Source: CAYNXB01 sp964401045 | Lineage (GTDB): Bacteria; Pseudomonadota; Alphaproteobacteria; Sphingomonadales; Sphingomonadaceae | NCBI GenBank assembly: GCA_964401045.1 | Contig: CAYNXB010000096.1 | Coordinates: 1 to 8,398 of the forward strand | Reading direction: 5' to 3' | DNA: 8,398 nucleotides | In this document: positions 1-7,027 of the stretch, piece after piece | Numbering within the stretch: the stretch's first letter is position 1 | How the letters are laid out: each line of letters begins with the position of its first letter | Position numbers and translations under genes: made by a program | The notes under the pieces: generated by a model | The model's input: the letters and a program-made list of their open reading frames with translations, nothing else | Database searches by the model: none | Told to the model about the DNA's origin: nothing

Positions 1-21
1 TTTCAGCCACTGCTGACAATA

Positions 22-50
22 GTGACAGCAACATCCTAACCCCTTAGAAA
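22..50 (+). promoter_or_regulatory. Candidate sigma70-type promoter for the acyl-CoA synthetase-glnD transcript
   Basis: GTGACA at 22-27 matches the TTGACA -35 consensus at 5 of 6 positions. TAGAAA at 45-50 matches the TATAAT -10 consensus at 4 of 6, and the spacer is exactly 17 bases. Transcription would begin near 57, giving a leader of about 64 bases before the ATG at 121. Nothing else gene-like is visible in 1-120. The match was found by eye and such hexamers occur by chance, so this is only a candidate. Confidence 0.25.
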
Positions 51-110
51 ACCAGCGACCGTCCGCAGCGGTGCGCTTGTGGCATAGCGCGCTGGCGAGC
101 GAAAGTGTCC

Positions 111-117
111 AGGGGGG
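111..117 (+). promoter_or_regulatory. Ribosome binding site with unusually short spacing
   Basis: AGGGGGG lies only three bases before the ATG at 121, a tighter spacing than usual for a Shine-Dalgarno sequence. A second purine-rich run, GGGGAGG at 196-202, sits five bases before an in-frame GTG at 208 (codon 30) and would be an orthodox site. I keep the upstream start because the intervening residues look like the normal N-terminus of this ligase family. Confidence 0.45.
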
Positions 118-120
118 TAA

Positions 121-1818
121 ATGCCGAGCCAGCTCGACCCGATTTTCGCCGGCCATCTTGCCCGGCTGACCGCGCCGGGCAGTCCGTTCGAGGTCGGGGA
201 GGCCGAGGTGAACGGCATTCGGCTTCCCGCGTTCACCCGCGCGCCGCCGACCCTGAACGCGTACTTCGCCGAATTCTGCGCGCTTCATGGGGACAAGACC
301 TTCCTCGTCGATGGCGAGCGGCGGCTGAGCTTCGCCGAGACCTATGACGCGGCGCGGCAGATGGCCGGCGGCCTCGTCGAGGGTTGGGGCCTGAGGCCCG
401 GCGAGCGCGTGGCGATCGCCGCGCGCAATTCGGCGAACTGGGCGATCGCCTATATGGCGGTGCTGCTCGGCGGCGGCTGCGCCACCTTGCTCAACGGGTT
501 CTGGACCGGCGAGGAGATGGCCGAGGGGATCGATCTCGCCGATTGCCCGCTGGTCCTGGCCGACGCGGCGCGCGCCGACCGGCTCAAGGGGCTGCCGCAC
601 GGCGCCAGCGTGATCCGCTTCGACCATGAAGGCGCGCCGCTCGAAGCCTTTGCCGAACTGCTCTCGAAAGGCGGCGGCACCGACACGCCGTTGCCCTCCA
701 TGGGGTCAGAGGATCTCGCCTCGCTGCTCTACACCTCCGGTTCGACCGGGCACGCCAAGGGTGTCTTCTGCAACCACCGCGCGGTGGTGCAGGCGACATA
801 CAACTTCGCAACGCAAACGCTGATGGTGCTCGGCGCGATGACCGAGGCAGGCGAAGCGCCGAAGTTTCCGCCTGCCGCGCTGGTCGCGGTTCCACTGTTC
901 CATGTGACCGGCAAAGTGCCGCTGTTCCTGCAAAGCTTCATCCTTGGCCGCAAGCTGGTGATGATGCCGCGCTGGGAGCCGGTCGAGGCGATGCGGCTGA
1001 TCGAGGCCGAGCGCGTGACCTATTTCGTCGGCGTGCCGCTGATGAGCCACGAAGTGGCGACCCATCCGCGGCGCGCCGAATTCGACCTTTCGAGCTGCGC
1101 GACGGTCGCCGCCGGCGGCTCGCCCCGCCCGCCCGAGCACGTCTCGGTGATCCGCGCGGCCATCCCCAGCGCCTATCCGGTGATCGGCTACGGCCTGACC
1201 GAGACAAACGCGGTCGGCTGCGGCAACTTCAACGCCAACTATCTCGCCAGGCCGGCCAGCACCGGGCGCGCCAGCCCGCCGCTGGTCGAGCTCGCGATCC
1301 TCGACGATGATGGTGCAAGGGTGCCCGTCGGCGAGCCGGGGGAAGTGGCGATCCGCAGTATCTGCAACTTCCTCGGTTACTGGAACGATGCCGAGGCATC
1401 GGTCAAAGTCATGACCGCGGACGGCTTCTTCCGCACCGGTGACATCGGCTACCTCGACGAGGACGGCTACCTGTTCATTGTCGACCGCAAGAAGGAGATC
1501 ATCATTCGCGGCGGCGAGAACATCGCTTGCTCGGAAGTCGAGCTGGCGCTCTACGGCCATCCGGACGTCGCCGAATGCGCAGTGTTCCCGCTGCCCGACG
1601 CGCGGTTCGGCGAAGTGCCCGGGGCCGTTTATTTCGCGCGCGACGGCAGCGGCCTGGACGAGGAAGCCTTGCGCCAGTTCCTCGCCGGACGGCTCGCGCC
1701 GTTCAAGTTGCCCGCGCGGCTGTGGCGCACCGACGAGCCGCTCCCGCGCCTTGGCAGCGAGAAGGTGGACAAGGTCGCTTTGCGCGAGCGCTATTCGGCC
1801 CTATCTTCCGGCGCGTGA
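121..1818 (+). CDS. Acyl-CoA synthetase (AMP-dependent ligase, FadD-like)
   Basis: A 565-residue class I adenylate-forming enzyme. It should activate a carboxylic acid to an acyl-AMP with ATP and then form the CoA thioester, probably in the cytoplasm or at the membrane face. Family motifs appear in order: the P-loop-like YTSGSTGHAKGV at residues 204-215, GYGLTET at 356-362, FRTGD at 437-441, DRKKEIIIRGGEN at 455-467, and a C-terminal LGSEKVDK whose K548 aligns with the catalytic lysine. Most relatives have SGK before this lysine; here it is SEK, a mild oddity that keeps the key residue. Length is normal and there is no signal peptide or membrane segment. The substrate (medium- or long-chain fatty acid, aryl acid or other) cannot be read from the sequence. 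The stop overlaps the glnD start, so the two genes are probably co-transcribed and coupled. Confidence 0.93.
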   Translation: MPSQLDPIFAGHLARLTAPGSPFEVGEAEVNGIRLPAFTRAPPTLNAYFAEFCALHGDKTFLVDGERRLSFAETYDAARQMAGGLVEGWGLRPGERVAIAARNSANWAIAYMAVLLGGGCATLLNGFWTGEEMAEGIDLADCPLVLADAARADRLKGLPHGASVIRFDHEGAPLEAFAELLSKGGGTDTPLPSMGSEDLASLLYTSGSTGHAKGVFCNHRAVVQATYNFATQTLMVLGAMTEAGEAPKFPPAALVAVPLFHVTGKVPLFLQSFILGRKLVMMPRWEPVEAMRLIEAERVTYFVGVPLMSHEVATHPRRAEFDLSSCATVAAGGSPRPPEHVSVIRAAIPSAYPVIGYGLTETNAVGCGNFNANYLARPASTGRASPPLVELAILDDDGARVPVGEPGEVAIRSICNFLGYWNDAEASVKVMTADGFFRTGDIGYLDEDGYLFIVDRKKEIIIRGGENIACSEVELALYGHPDVAECAVFPLPDARFGEVPGAVYFARDGSGLDEEALRQFLAGRLAPFKLPARLWRTDEPLPRLGSEKVDKVALRERYSALSSGA

Positions 1819-4583
1819 GCGCAATCCGCATTTCCGACCAGCGCGCCGTGATCGACCGGCGCGCCCTGGCCCAGGCCGTGGCCGCCGCCGTCGCCGCGAA
1901 GGGCGCAGCCAACAGCCGCCCGGCGGTGCTCGGGCTGCTGCGAGAAGCGCTCGACAAGGGCCGGGGCGAACTGGCCCGCCGGCTGGCCGAGAAGCCTTCC
2001 GCCGGACACGAATGCACCGCGGGGCACGCGTTCCTGATCGATCAGCTGATCCGCGTGCTTTACGATCATGTCACCGCGGACATCCACCCGCCGGGCATCC
2101 GCTCGTCCGGAGAGCGGCTCACACTGCTCGCGGTCGGCGGTTACGGCCGCGCCGAGATGGCACCCTATTCGGACGTCGATATCGCCTTCCTGACGCCCGG
2201 CAAGCAGACCGCCTGGTGCGAACAGGCGATCGAGGCGATGCTCTATTTCCTGTGGGACCTGGGGTTGAAGGTCGGCCATTCGAGCCGCTCGGTCGACGAA
2301 ACCATCCGCATGGCCAAGAGCGACCTCACCATCCGTACCGCGCTGCTCGAAGGGCGCTACCTGTGGGGCGACCAGGAGCTGAACGAGATCGCCGCGAAGC
2401 GCTTCTGGACCGAGGTGGTCAGCGGCACCGAGCGCCAGTTCGTCGCTGAGAAGCTCGTCGAGCGCAACGCCCGGCACAAGCGGATGGGCGACAGCCGCTA
2501 TGTCGTCGAGCCGAACGTCAAGGAAGGCAAGGGCGGGTTGCGCGATCTGCAGACGCTGTACTGGATCGGCAAGTACATCCACCGCGTGAAGACCGCCGCC
2601 GATCTTGTGGACGAAGGGCTGTTCACGGGCCCCGAATATCGCGCGTTCCGCCGCGCCGAAGGCTTCCTGCTCGCGGTCCGCTGCCACCTGCACCTGATCA
2701 CCGGCCGGGCCGAGGACCGCCTGACGTTCGACGTCCAGCGCGAGGTCGCCCGGCGGATGAACTTCGCCGAGCGCCCGGGCAAGAGCGCGGTCGAACGCTT
2801 CATGCAGTTCTACTTCATGCAGGCGACCCGCGTGGGCAGCCTGACCGGCGTGTTCCTTGCCCACATCGATGATGAACTGGCGAGCAAGACCCGGCGCCGC
2901 GGCCTGCTGGCCACCTGGCGTCCGCGGCGCCGCGAGCTGAAGGGCTACCTCGTGGAAGGCGGGCGCATCGCCGCCCCGGGCGACAAGTGGTTCCAGGACG
3001 ATCCGGTGCGGCTGGTCGAGATCTTCCAGCTCGCCGAAGCAGAATGCCTCGAGATCCATCCCGAGACCATGCGCATGGCGGCGCGCGACGTGAAGGCGAT
3101 CGATGCCGGCGTGCGCAACGATCCGCGCGCCAACGCGCTGTTCATGAAGGTGCTGGCCGGACGCAACGATCCCGAGACCGCGCTGCGGTGGATGAACGAG
3201 GCGGGGGTGTTCGGCCGCTTCGTGCCCGATTTCGGCCGGGTCAACGCGCAGATGCAATTCGACATGTACCACCACTACACGGTCGACGAGCACACCATCC
3301 GGGCGATCGGCTTGCTCGCCAAGATCGAGCGCGGCGAGCTGGCCGAAGACCATCCCATCGCCGCCGAGATCATGCACCTGATCGGCTCGCGCGATGCGCT
3401 CTACGTCTCGGTGCTGCTGCACGACATCGCCAAGGGGCGCGGCGGCGACCATTCGGTGCTCGGCGCGGAAATCGCGATGGAGCTGTGCCCGCGGCTGGGC
3501 CTCAGCGAGAGCGAGACCGAGCTTGTCGCCTGGCTGGTGCGCTATCACCTGCTGATGAGCGCGACCGCGTTCAAGCGCGATCTCGCCGATACCAAGACGA
3601 TCGCCGATTTCGTGGGCGAGGTGCAAAGCCTCGAGCGGCTGCGGCTGCTGATGCTGCTGACCACGGTCGATATCCGCGCGGTTGGCCCCGGGATCTGGAA
3701 CAGCTGGAAGCGGCAATTGCTCGGGGAGCTTTACGAAGCGGCCGAGGAGAACCTGCGCCTGGGCCACAAGGCGCATGGGCGAGCGGAGCGGGTGGCCCTG
3801 AAGAAAACCCGTGTGCGCGAGCTGCTCGGTGACGAGGGCGACCTGATCGAGCGCCTCGCCGACCGCTTCAGCGATGCGTACTGGATCGCCGAGCCCGAGG
3901 ACATCATCGCCCTCAACCTAGCCCACTACGACGAAGCCCGGGCGCACGAGCACCGGCTGGCGATCAATTGCCACTATTATCCGGCGCGCGGCGCGACGCT
4001 GGTGACGGTGGTGGGCGACGACCACCCGGGCTTGTTCTACCGCATCGCCGGGGCGATCCATCTCGCCGGTGGCAACATCATCGACGCACGCATCCACACC
4101 AATCGCGTCGGCAAGGCGGTCGACAACTTCCTCGTGCAGGACCCGCTCGGCCGTCCATTCAGCGAGGCGGCGCAGATCGAGCGGCTCGAGCGTTCGATCG
4201 AGGATTCGCTCGCCAACCGCATCGAACTGGTGCCGCAGCTCGCCAAGCGTCCGCTGGCGCGCAACCGCGCCGACAGCTTCGAGGTGCGCCCGCGAGTTGG
4301 GTTCGACAACAAGGCGAGCAACCGATTCACCGTGATCGAGGTCAGCGCGCGCGACCGGCCTGCGCTGCTCAACCGCCTCGCCCGGTCGCTGTTCGAATGC
4401 CGCCTGATGGTGAACTCGGCGCACATCACCCACTATGGCGAGCGTGCCGCGGACACCTTCTACGTTACCGACCTGACCGGCGGGAAGGTGACCTCGAAGG
4501 ACCGGCTGGCGAAGATCGAAGAATCGCTGCTCGAAGCCGCAAGCGACCACACTTTCGCGGAGGCGGTGAAGGAGACCGCTTGA
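1815..4583 (+). CDS. glnD: Bifunctional [PII] uridylyltransferase / uridylyl-removing enzyme
   Basis: A 922-residue GlnD, the glutamine sensor of nitrogen control. It uridylylates PII proteins (GlnB/GlnK) when glutamine is low and removes UMP when glutamine is high, feeding into glutamine synthetase adenylylation and NtrBC. The full domain order is visible. The nucleotidyltransferase signature GGYGR is at 108-112, with SDVD at 119-122 supplying metal-binding D120 and D122. The HD phosphohydrolase domain has YTVDEH around 488-493 and HD at 536-537 followed by GGDHS. Two C-terminal ACT domains start near 728 and 838. I chose GTG 1815 because it overlaps the preceding TGA as GTGA and gives the usual family length. 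The frame stays open back to 1527, but that stretch only shadows the synthetase. No separate Shine-Dalgarno sequence is seen, which fits translational coupling. Confidence 0.97.
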   Translation: MSAIRISDQRAVIDRRALAQAVAAAVAAKGAANSRPAVLGLLREALDKGRGELARRLAEKPSAGHECTAGHAFLIDQLIRVLYDHVTADIHPPGIRSSGERLTLLAVGGYGRAEMAPYSDVDIAFLTPGKQTAWCEQAIEAMLYFLWDLGLKVGHSSRSVDETIRMAKSDLTIRTALLEGRYLWGDQELNEIAAKRFWTEVVSGTERQFVAEKLVERNARHKRMGDSRYVVEPNVKEGKGGLRDLQTLYWIGKYIHRVKTAADLVDEGLFTGPEYRAFRRAEGFLLAVRCHLHLITGRAEDRLTFDVQREVARRMNFAERPGKSAVERFMQFYFMQATRVGSLTGVFLAHIDDELASKTRRRGLLATWRPRRRELKGYLVEGGRIAAPGDKWFQDDPVRLVEIFQLAEAECLEIHPETMRMAARDVKAIDAGVRNDPRANALFMKVLAGRNDPETALRWMNEAGVFGRFVPDFGRVNAQMQFDMYHHYTVDEHTIRAIGLLAKIERGELAEDHPIAAEIMHLIGSRDALYVSVLLHDIAKGRGGDHSVLGAEIAMELCPRLGLSESETELVAWLVRYHLLMSATAFKRDLADTKTIADFVGEVQSLERLRLLMLLTTVDIRAVGPGIWNSWKRQLLGELYEAAEENLRLGHKAHGRAERVALKKTRVRELLGDEGDLIERLADRFSDAYWIAEPEDIIALNLAHYDEARAHEHRLAINCHYYPARGATLVTVVGDDHPGLFYRIAGAIHLAGGNIIDARIHTNRVGKAVDNFLVQDPLGRPFSEAAQIERLERSIEDSLANRIELVPQLAKRPLARNRADSFEVRPRVGFDNKASNRFTVIEVSARDRPALLNRLARSLFECRLMVNSAHITHYGERAADTFYVTDLTGGKVTSKDRLAKIEESLLEAASDHTFAEAVKETA

Positions 4584-4609
4584 CCAGCGGCCACTCCGCT
4601 CAGCGTCTG

Positions 4610-4639
4610 CGTGCCACCCCTCGTCGCTCGGGCGGCACG
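4610..4639 (+). terminator. GC-rich stem-loop after glnD, possible terminator
   Basis: CGTGCC (4610-4615) pairs with GGCACG (4634-4639). After one mismatch, CCC (4617-4619) pairs with GGG (4630-4632), leaving a ten-base loop. It lies 27 bases past the glnD stop. The tail is GGCCCCTTT, with only three T residues, so this is not a classic intrinsic terminator. It may weaken read-through or protect the glnD mRNA 3' end. The same tail heptamer CTTTAGG (4645-4651) also follows the hairpin downstream of mreB. Confidence 0.35.
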
Positions 4640-4724
4640 GGCCCCTTTAGGTTAACCGCGCAGACAGGCAGGGCTGCTGATCGCGCGTAATGCGCACTCG
4701 CGTGGGGTAAAACGGGTCAATTTA

Positions 4725-5765
4725 ATGACATTCATGGGATTCTTCCCTTTTCGCGCGGCCGATCTCGCGATCGATCTCGGTACCGCCAATACGGTCGTGT
4801 TTCTCAAGGGCCACGGCATCGTCCTGGCCGAGCCGTCGGTGGTGACGCTCGAAACGGTCGCCGGGGTGCGCCGCGTGCGCGCGGTGGGCGACGACGCCAA
4901 GCTGATGCTCGGCAGGACGCCGGACAACATCGTCACCGTCCGGCCGCTGCGGCACGGGGTGATCGCCGACCTCGAAGTCGCCGAGCAGATGATCAAGCAC
5001 TTCATCAACAAGGCCAAGACCAACGCGGGGGTGCGCCTGCGCGGAAGCCCGGAGATCGTGCTGTGCGTGCCGTCCGGCGCGACGGTGGTCGAACGCCGGG
5101 CGATCCGCGACGCGGCGAGCAACGCCGGCGCGCGCAAGGTGTGGCTTATCGACGAGCCGATGGCCGCGGCGATCGGCGCCGATCTTCCGGTCACCCGCCC
5201 GATCGGCTCGATGGTAGTCGATATCGGCGGCGGCTCGACCGAGGTCGGCGTGCTGTCCGTCGGCGGGCTGGTGGTGACGCTGTCGCTGCGGGTCGGCGGC
5301 GACCAGATGGACGATGCCATCGCCGCGCACGTGCGGCGCACTCATAACCTGGTGATCGGCGAAGCGACCGCTGAGCGGATCAAGTTCGAAATCGGCGCGG
5401 CGACGCTCAGCAGCGAGCCGCGCACGGCACGCGTCCGCGGCCGCGACGTCGTCCGCGGCGTGCCGACCGAACGACACATCGGCGAAGCGGAAATCGTAGA
5501 GGCGTTGTCCGAGACGGTCGGCCAGATCGTCGAAGCCGTGCGCCGGGCGCTCGAGATCACCGCGCCGGAGATCGCCGCCGATATCATCGAGGGCGGCATC
5601 GTCCTGACCGGCGGCGGTGCGCTGCTCGCCGGGCTCGACACCTTGCTCAGCGAAGCCACCGGCCTTCCGGTCGTCACGGCGGAAGATCCCCTGAACTGCG
5701 TTGCCAAGGGCGCCGGCCGGGCGCTCGAGGACCTCGAATACCGCGGCGTGCTGCACACGGTTTAA
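4725..5765 (+). CDS. mreB: Rod shape-determining protein MreB (bacterial actin)
   Basis: A 346-residue actin-fold ATPase, the normal MreB length. Filaments under the inner membrane guide peptidoglycan synthesis by the elongasome. A short hydrophobic N-terminus (FMGFFPF) resembles the membrane-binding segment. Phosphate-1 motif IDLGTANT is at 16-23, phosphate-2 VVDIGGGSTE at 164-173, and the adenosine-side TGGGALL begins at 295. The start at 4725 has only a weak ribosome site (ACGGG, 4712-4716); a second ATG at 4734 is possible. The 141-bp upstream gap holds the glnD stem-loop and the 8-bp palindrome GGTTAACC (4650-4657), but I found no convincing promoter. mreC, mreD and pbp2/rodA, which usually follow mreB, are absent, since yggS comes next on the other strand. 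Some positions differ from typical MreB, such as KFEIGAAT after ERI and ERHIGEAEI in the C-terminal third. It could therefore be a paralogue rather than the sole MreB. Confidence 0.92.
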   Translation: MTFMGFFPFRAADLAIDLGTANTVVFLKGHGIVLAEPSVVTLETVAGVRRVRAVGDDAKLMLGRTPDNIVTVRPLRHGVIADLEVAEQMIKHFINKAKTNAGVRLRGSPEIVLCVPSGATVVERRAIRDAASNAGARKVWLIDEPMAAAIGADLPVTRPIGSMVVDIGGGSTEVGVLSVGGLVVTLSLRVGGDQMDDAIAAHVRRTHNLVIGEATAERIKFEIGAATLSSEPRTARVRGRDVVRGVPTERHIGEAEIVEALSETVGQIVEAVRRALEITAPEIAADIIEGGIVLTGGGALLAGLDTLLSEATGLPVVTAEDPLNCVAKGAGRALEDLEYRGVLHTV

Positions 5766-5769
5766 CGCG

Positions 5770-5796
5770 CCCCTCCTCTTCAGAGGAGGGGGCTTT
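5770..5796. terminator. Hairpin terminator between convergent mreB and yggS
   Basis: A perfect 9-bp stem joins CCCCTCCTC (5770-5778) to GAGGAGGGG (5783-5791) across a TTCA loop. On the plus strand it is followed by GCTTTAGG. It begins four bases after the mreB stop and abuts the yggS stop (TAA on the minus strand, 5795-5797), filling nearly all of the 29-bp gap. The position suits a bidirectional terminator for both genes. The T tract is short on the plus strand and absent on the minus strand, so efficiency is uncertain. Confidence 0.65.
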
Positions 5797-6457
5797 AGGC
5801 CCGCTCTCCAAACAATGCCGTGCCCACCCGCACATGCGTCGCGCCGAGCATGATGGCGGTTTCGAAATCGCCGCTCATACCCATCGAGCGCGCCTCCAAG
5901 CCGTGATCGCGGGCGAGCTTGTCGAGCAGGGCGAAGAAGGGTGCGGGCTCGATCTCCAGCGGGGGAACGCACATCAGGCCGATCACCGGCAGTTCGGCCG
6001 CGCGCGCTTCGGCTAGCAGCGCGGGCAGGTCGGGAATCGCAACGCCGCCCTTCTGCTCCTCCGCGCCGATGTTGACCTGCACGAAGCACGGAACCTGCCG
6101 TCCCGCCTTGTCCATCGCCTTCGCCAGCGCGCCTACGAGGCTAGGCCGGTCGAGCGAATGGATGCAATCGAACAGCGCGACCGCTTCGTCGGCCTTGTTC
6201 GATTGCAGCTGGCCGACGAGGTGCAGTTCGATTCCCGCATGCCGCTCGCGCAGCGCGGGCCATTTGGCTTGCGCTTCCTGCACCCGGTTCTCGCCGAACG
6301 CCCGCTGGCCGGCGGCTATCAGCGGTTCGATTGTTTCGGCGTCGTGCGTCTTGCTGACCGCGATCAGCGCGATCTCTTCGGGCTCGCGCCGGGCGATGCT
6401 GGCGGTGTGAGCGATGCGGTCGCGGACGGCGGCGAGGCGAGAGGCTGCGTTCTCCAT
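5795..6457 (-). CDS. yggS: YggS/PLPBP family pyridoxal phosphate homeostasis protein
   Basis: A 220-residue member of the YggS/PROSC family. These cytoplasmic proteins bind PLP on a lysine, adopt an alanine-racemase-like TIM barrel without clear catalytic activity, and buffer free vitamin B6. The PLP lysine is K36 in AVSKTH. Other signatures are FGENRVQE (54-61), HLVGQLQSNK (79-88), QVN (127-129), QKGG (135-138), GLMC (150-153), SMGMSGDF (191-198) and RVGTALFG near the end, whose Ser and Gly-Thr positions bind phosphate. Length is normal. The ATG at 6457 has no Shine-Dalgarno sequence. A TATAGC element reading toward the gene ends eight bases before it, which suggests a leaderless or near-leaderless mRNA. 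The gene converges on mreB and diverges from the ThiE-like gene. Confidence 0.96.
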   Translation of the reverse strand: MENAASRLAAVRDRIAHTASIARREPEEIALIAVSKTHDAETIEPLIAAGQRAFGENRVQEAQAKWPALRERHAGIELHLVGQLQSNKADEAVALFDCIHSLDRPSLVGALAKAMDKAGRQVPCFVQVNIGAEEQKGGVAIPDLPALLAEARAAELPVIGLMCVPPLEIEPAPFFALLDKLARDHGLEARSMGMSGDFETAIMLGATHVRVGTALFGERA

Positions 6458-6463
6458 CGTGCG

Positions 6464-6475
6464 GCGCTATAGCGC
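6464..6475. promoter_or_regulatory. Palindrome GCGCTATAGCGC between divergent start codons
   Basis: A perfect 12-bp palindrome lies between the yggS ATG (6457, minus) and the ThiE-like GTG (6480, plus). Its symmetric centre gives TATAGC, a -10-like hexamer (4 of 6 to TATAAT), on both strands. The distance to the start codon is 8 bases on the minus side and 6 on the plus side, so transcripts from it would be nearly leaderless. No strong -35 match exists: TGGCCA 16 bases upstream on the minus strand matches 4 of 6, and the plus strand is poorer. It could instead be a dimeric regulator's operator. Confidence 0.4.
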
Positions 6476-6479
6476 GGGC

Positions 6480-7016
6480 GTGTCCCGTGGCCAGCCTCTC
6501 CCCTCCCTTTGGTTGATCTCCGACGCGCGCAACGATGCCGCGCTCGATGAGGCCTTGGCGCGGCTGCCGCGCGGATCTGGGTTCGTCTATCGCCACTACC
6601 ACTTGCCCGATGCCGAACGGATCGCGCGTTACAGCGCACTCGAACGACTCGCTCGTGCCCGCGATCACCTCGTGGTCCTTGCCGACAGCGCGCTGACCGC
6701 GCTCGAATGGGGCGCGGACGGATATTACGGCGCGCCGCTCGCCCTTACGCCTCGCCGCGACGGGCTGCTGGCGATCGCGACCGTGCATGGCGTGCGCGAG
6801 ATCGGCCAGGCCAACCGCGCCGGCGCGGACGCGGCGATGCTCTCACCTGTATTCGCGAGCCGCTCGCATCCCGGCGCGGCCGCGCTGGGGCCGCTCAGGT
6901 TCCGCCAGCTGGCCAGCTTTGCGCGCATGCCTGTCATCGCCCTCGGCGGCATGGACCAGCGCGGCGCCGACCGGCTGCAATGGCCGTGGTGGGCTGCGAT
7001 CGACGGTTTATCGTAA
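6480..7016 (+). CDS. ThiE/TenI-family protein (thiamine phosphate synthase-like), degenerate motifs
   Basis: With the GTG at 6480 this is a 178-residue TIM-barrel protein of the thiamine phosphate synthase/TenI superfamily. True ThiE joins HMP-PP and thiazole phosphate to make thiamine phosphate; TenI proteins are thiazole tautomerases or unassigned. Visible family pieces are LPSLWLISDAR (7-17), GADGYYGAP (78-86), ATVHGVREIGQANRAGADA (100-118), SPVFASRSHPGAAALG (122-137) and VIALGGM (152-158). The NDR motif expected before the first GAD, which helps bind the pyrophosphate substrate, appears as LADS. The usual GVHLGQ is GYYGAP, and PT-T-K is replaced by ASRSHPG. Synthase activity is therefore doubtful and a TenI-like role is possible. 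An ATG at 6414 would run into yggS, and a GTG at 6459 is also in frame. I prefer 6480 because relatives begin a few residues before the LPxLWL strand. Confidence 0.78.
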   Translation: MSRGQPLPSLWLISDARNDAALDEALARLPRGSGFVYRHYHLPDAERIARYSALERLARARDHLVVLADSALTALEWGADGYYGAPLALTPRRDGLLAIATVHGVREIGQANRAGADAAMLSPVFASRSHPGAAALGPLRFRQLASFARMPVIALGGMDQRGADRLQWPWWAAIDGLS

Positions 7017-7027
7017 GAACGAACGGG

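Noticed and set aside
1527..1814. Upstream extension of the glnD frame by 96 codons
   Set aside because: It overlaps the conserved C-terminal domain of the acyl-CoA synthetase in another frame, its residues are Arg/Ala-rich noise, and GTG 1815 gives the normal GlnD length.
1791..3776. A 661-codon open frame on the minus strand opposite glnD
   Set aside because: It lies antisense to the well-conserved glnD. Its predicted protein is low-complexity in Arg, Ala, His, Asp and Gln, as expected from the complement of GC-rich codons, and has no recognisable motif.
4650..4725. CtrA box (TTAA-N7-TTAA) before mreB
   Set aside because: The half-site TTAACC exists in GGTTAACC at 4650-4657, but no second TTAA lies at the required spacing.
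4722..6089. A 455-codon minus-strand frame across mreB into yggS
   Set aside because: It overlaps two certain genes, including same-strand yggS in another frame, and its composition is typical of a GC-bias shadow.
6414..6479. ATG 6414 as the start of the ThiE-like gene
   Set aside because: It would overlap the 5' end of the divergent yggS, and the added residues do not resemble the family N-terminus.
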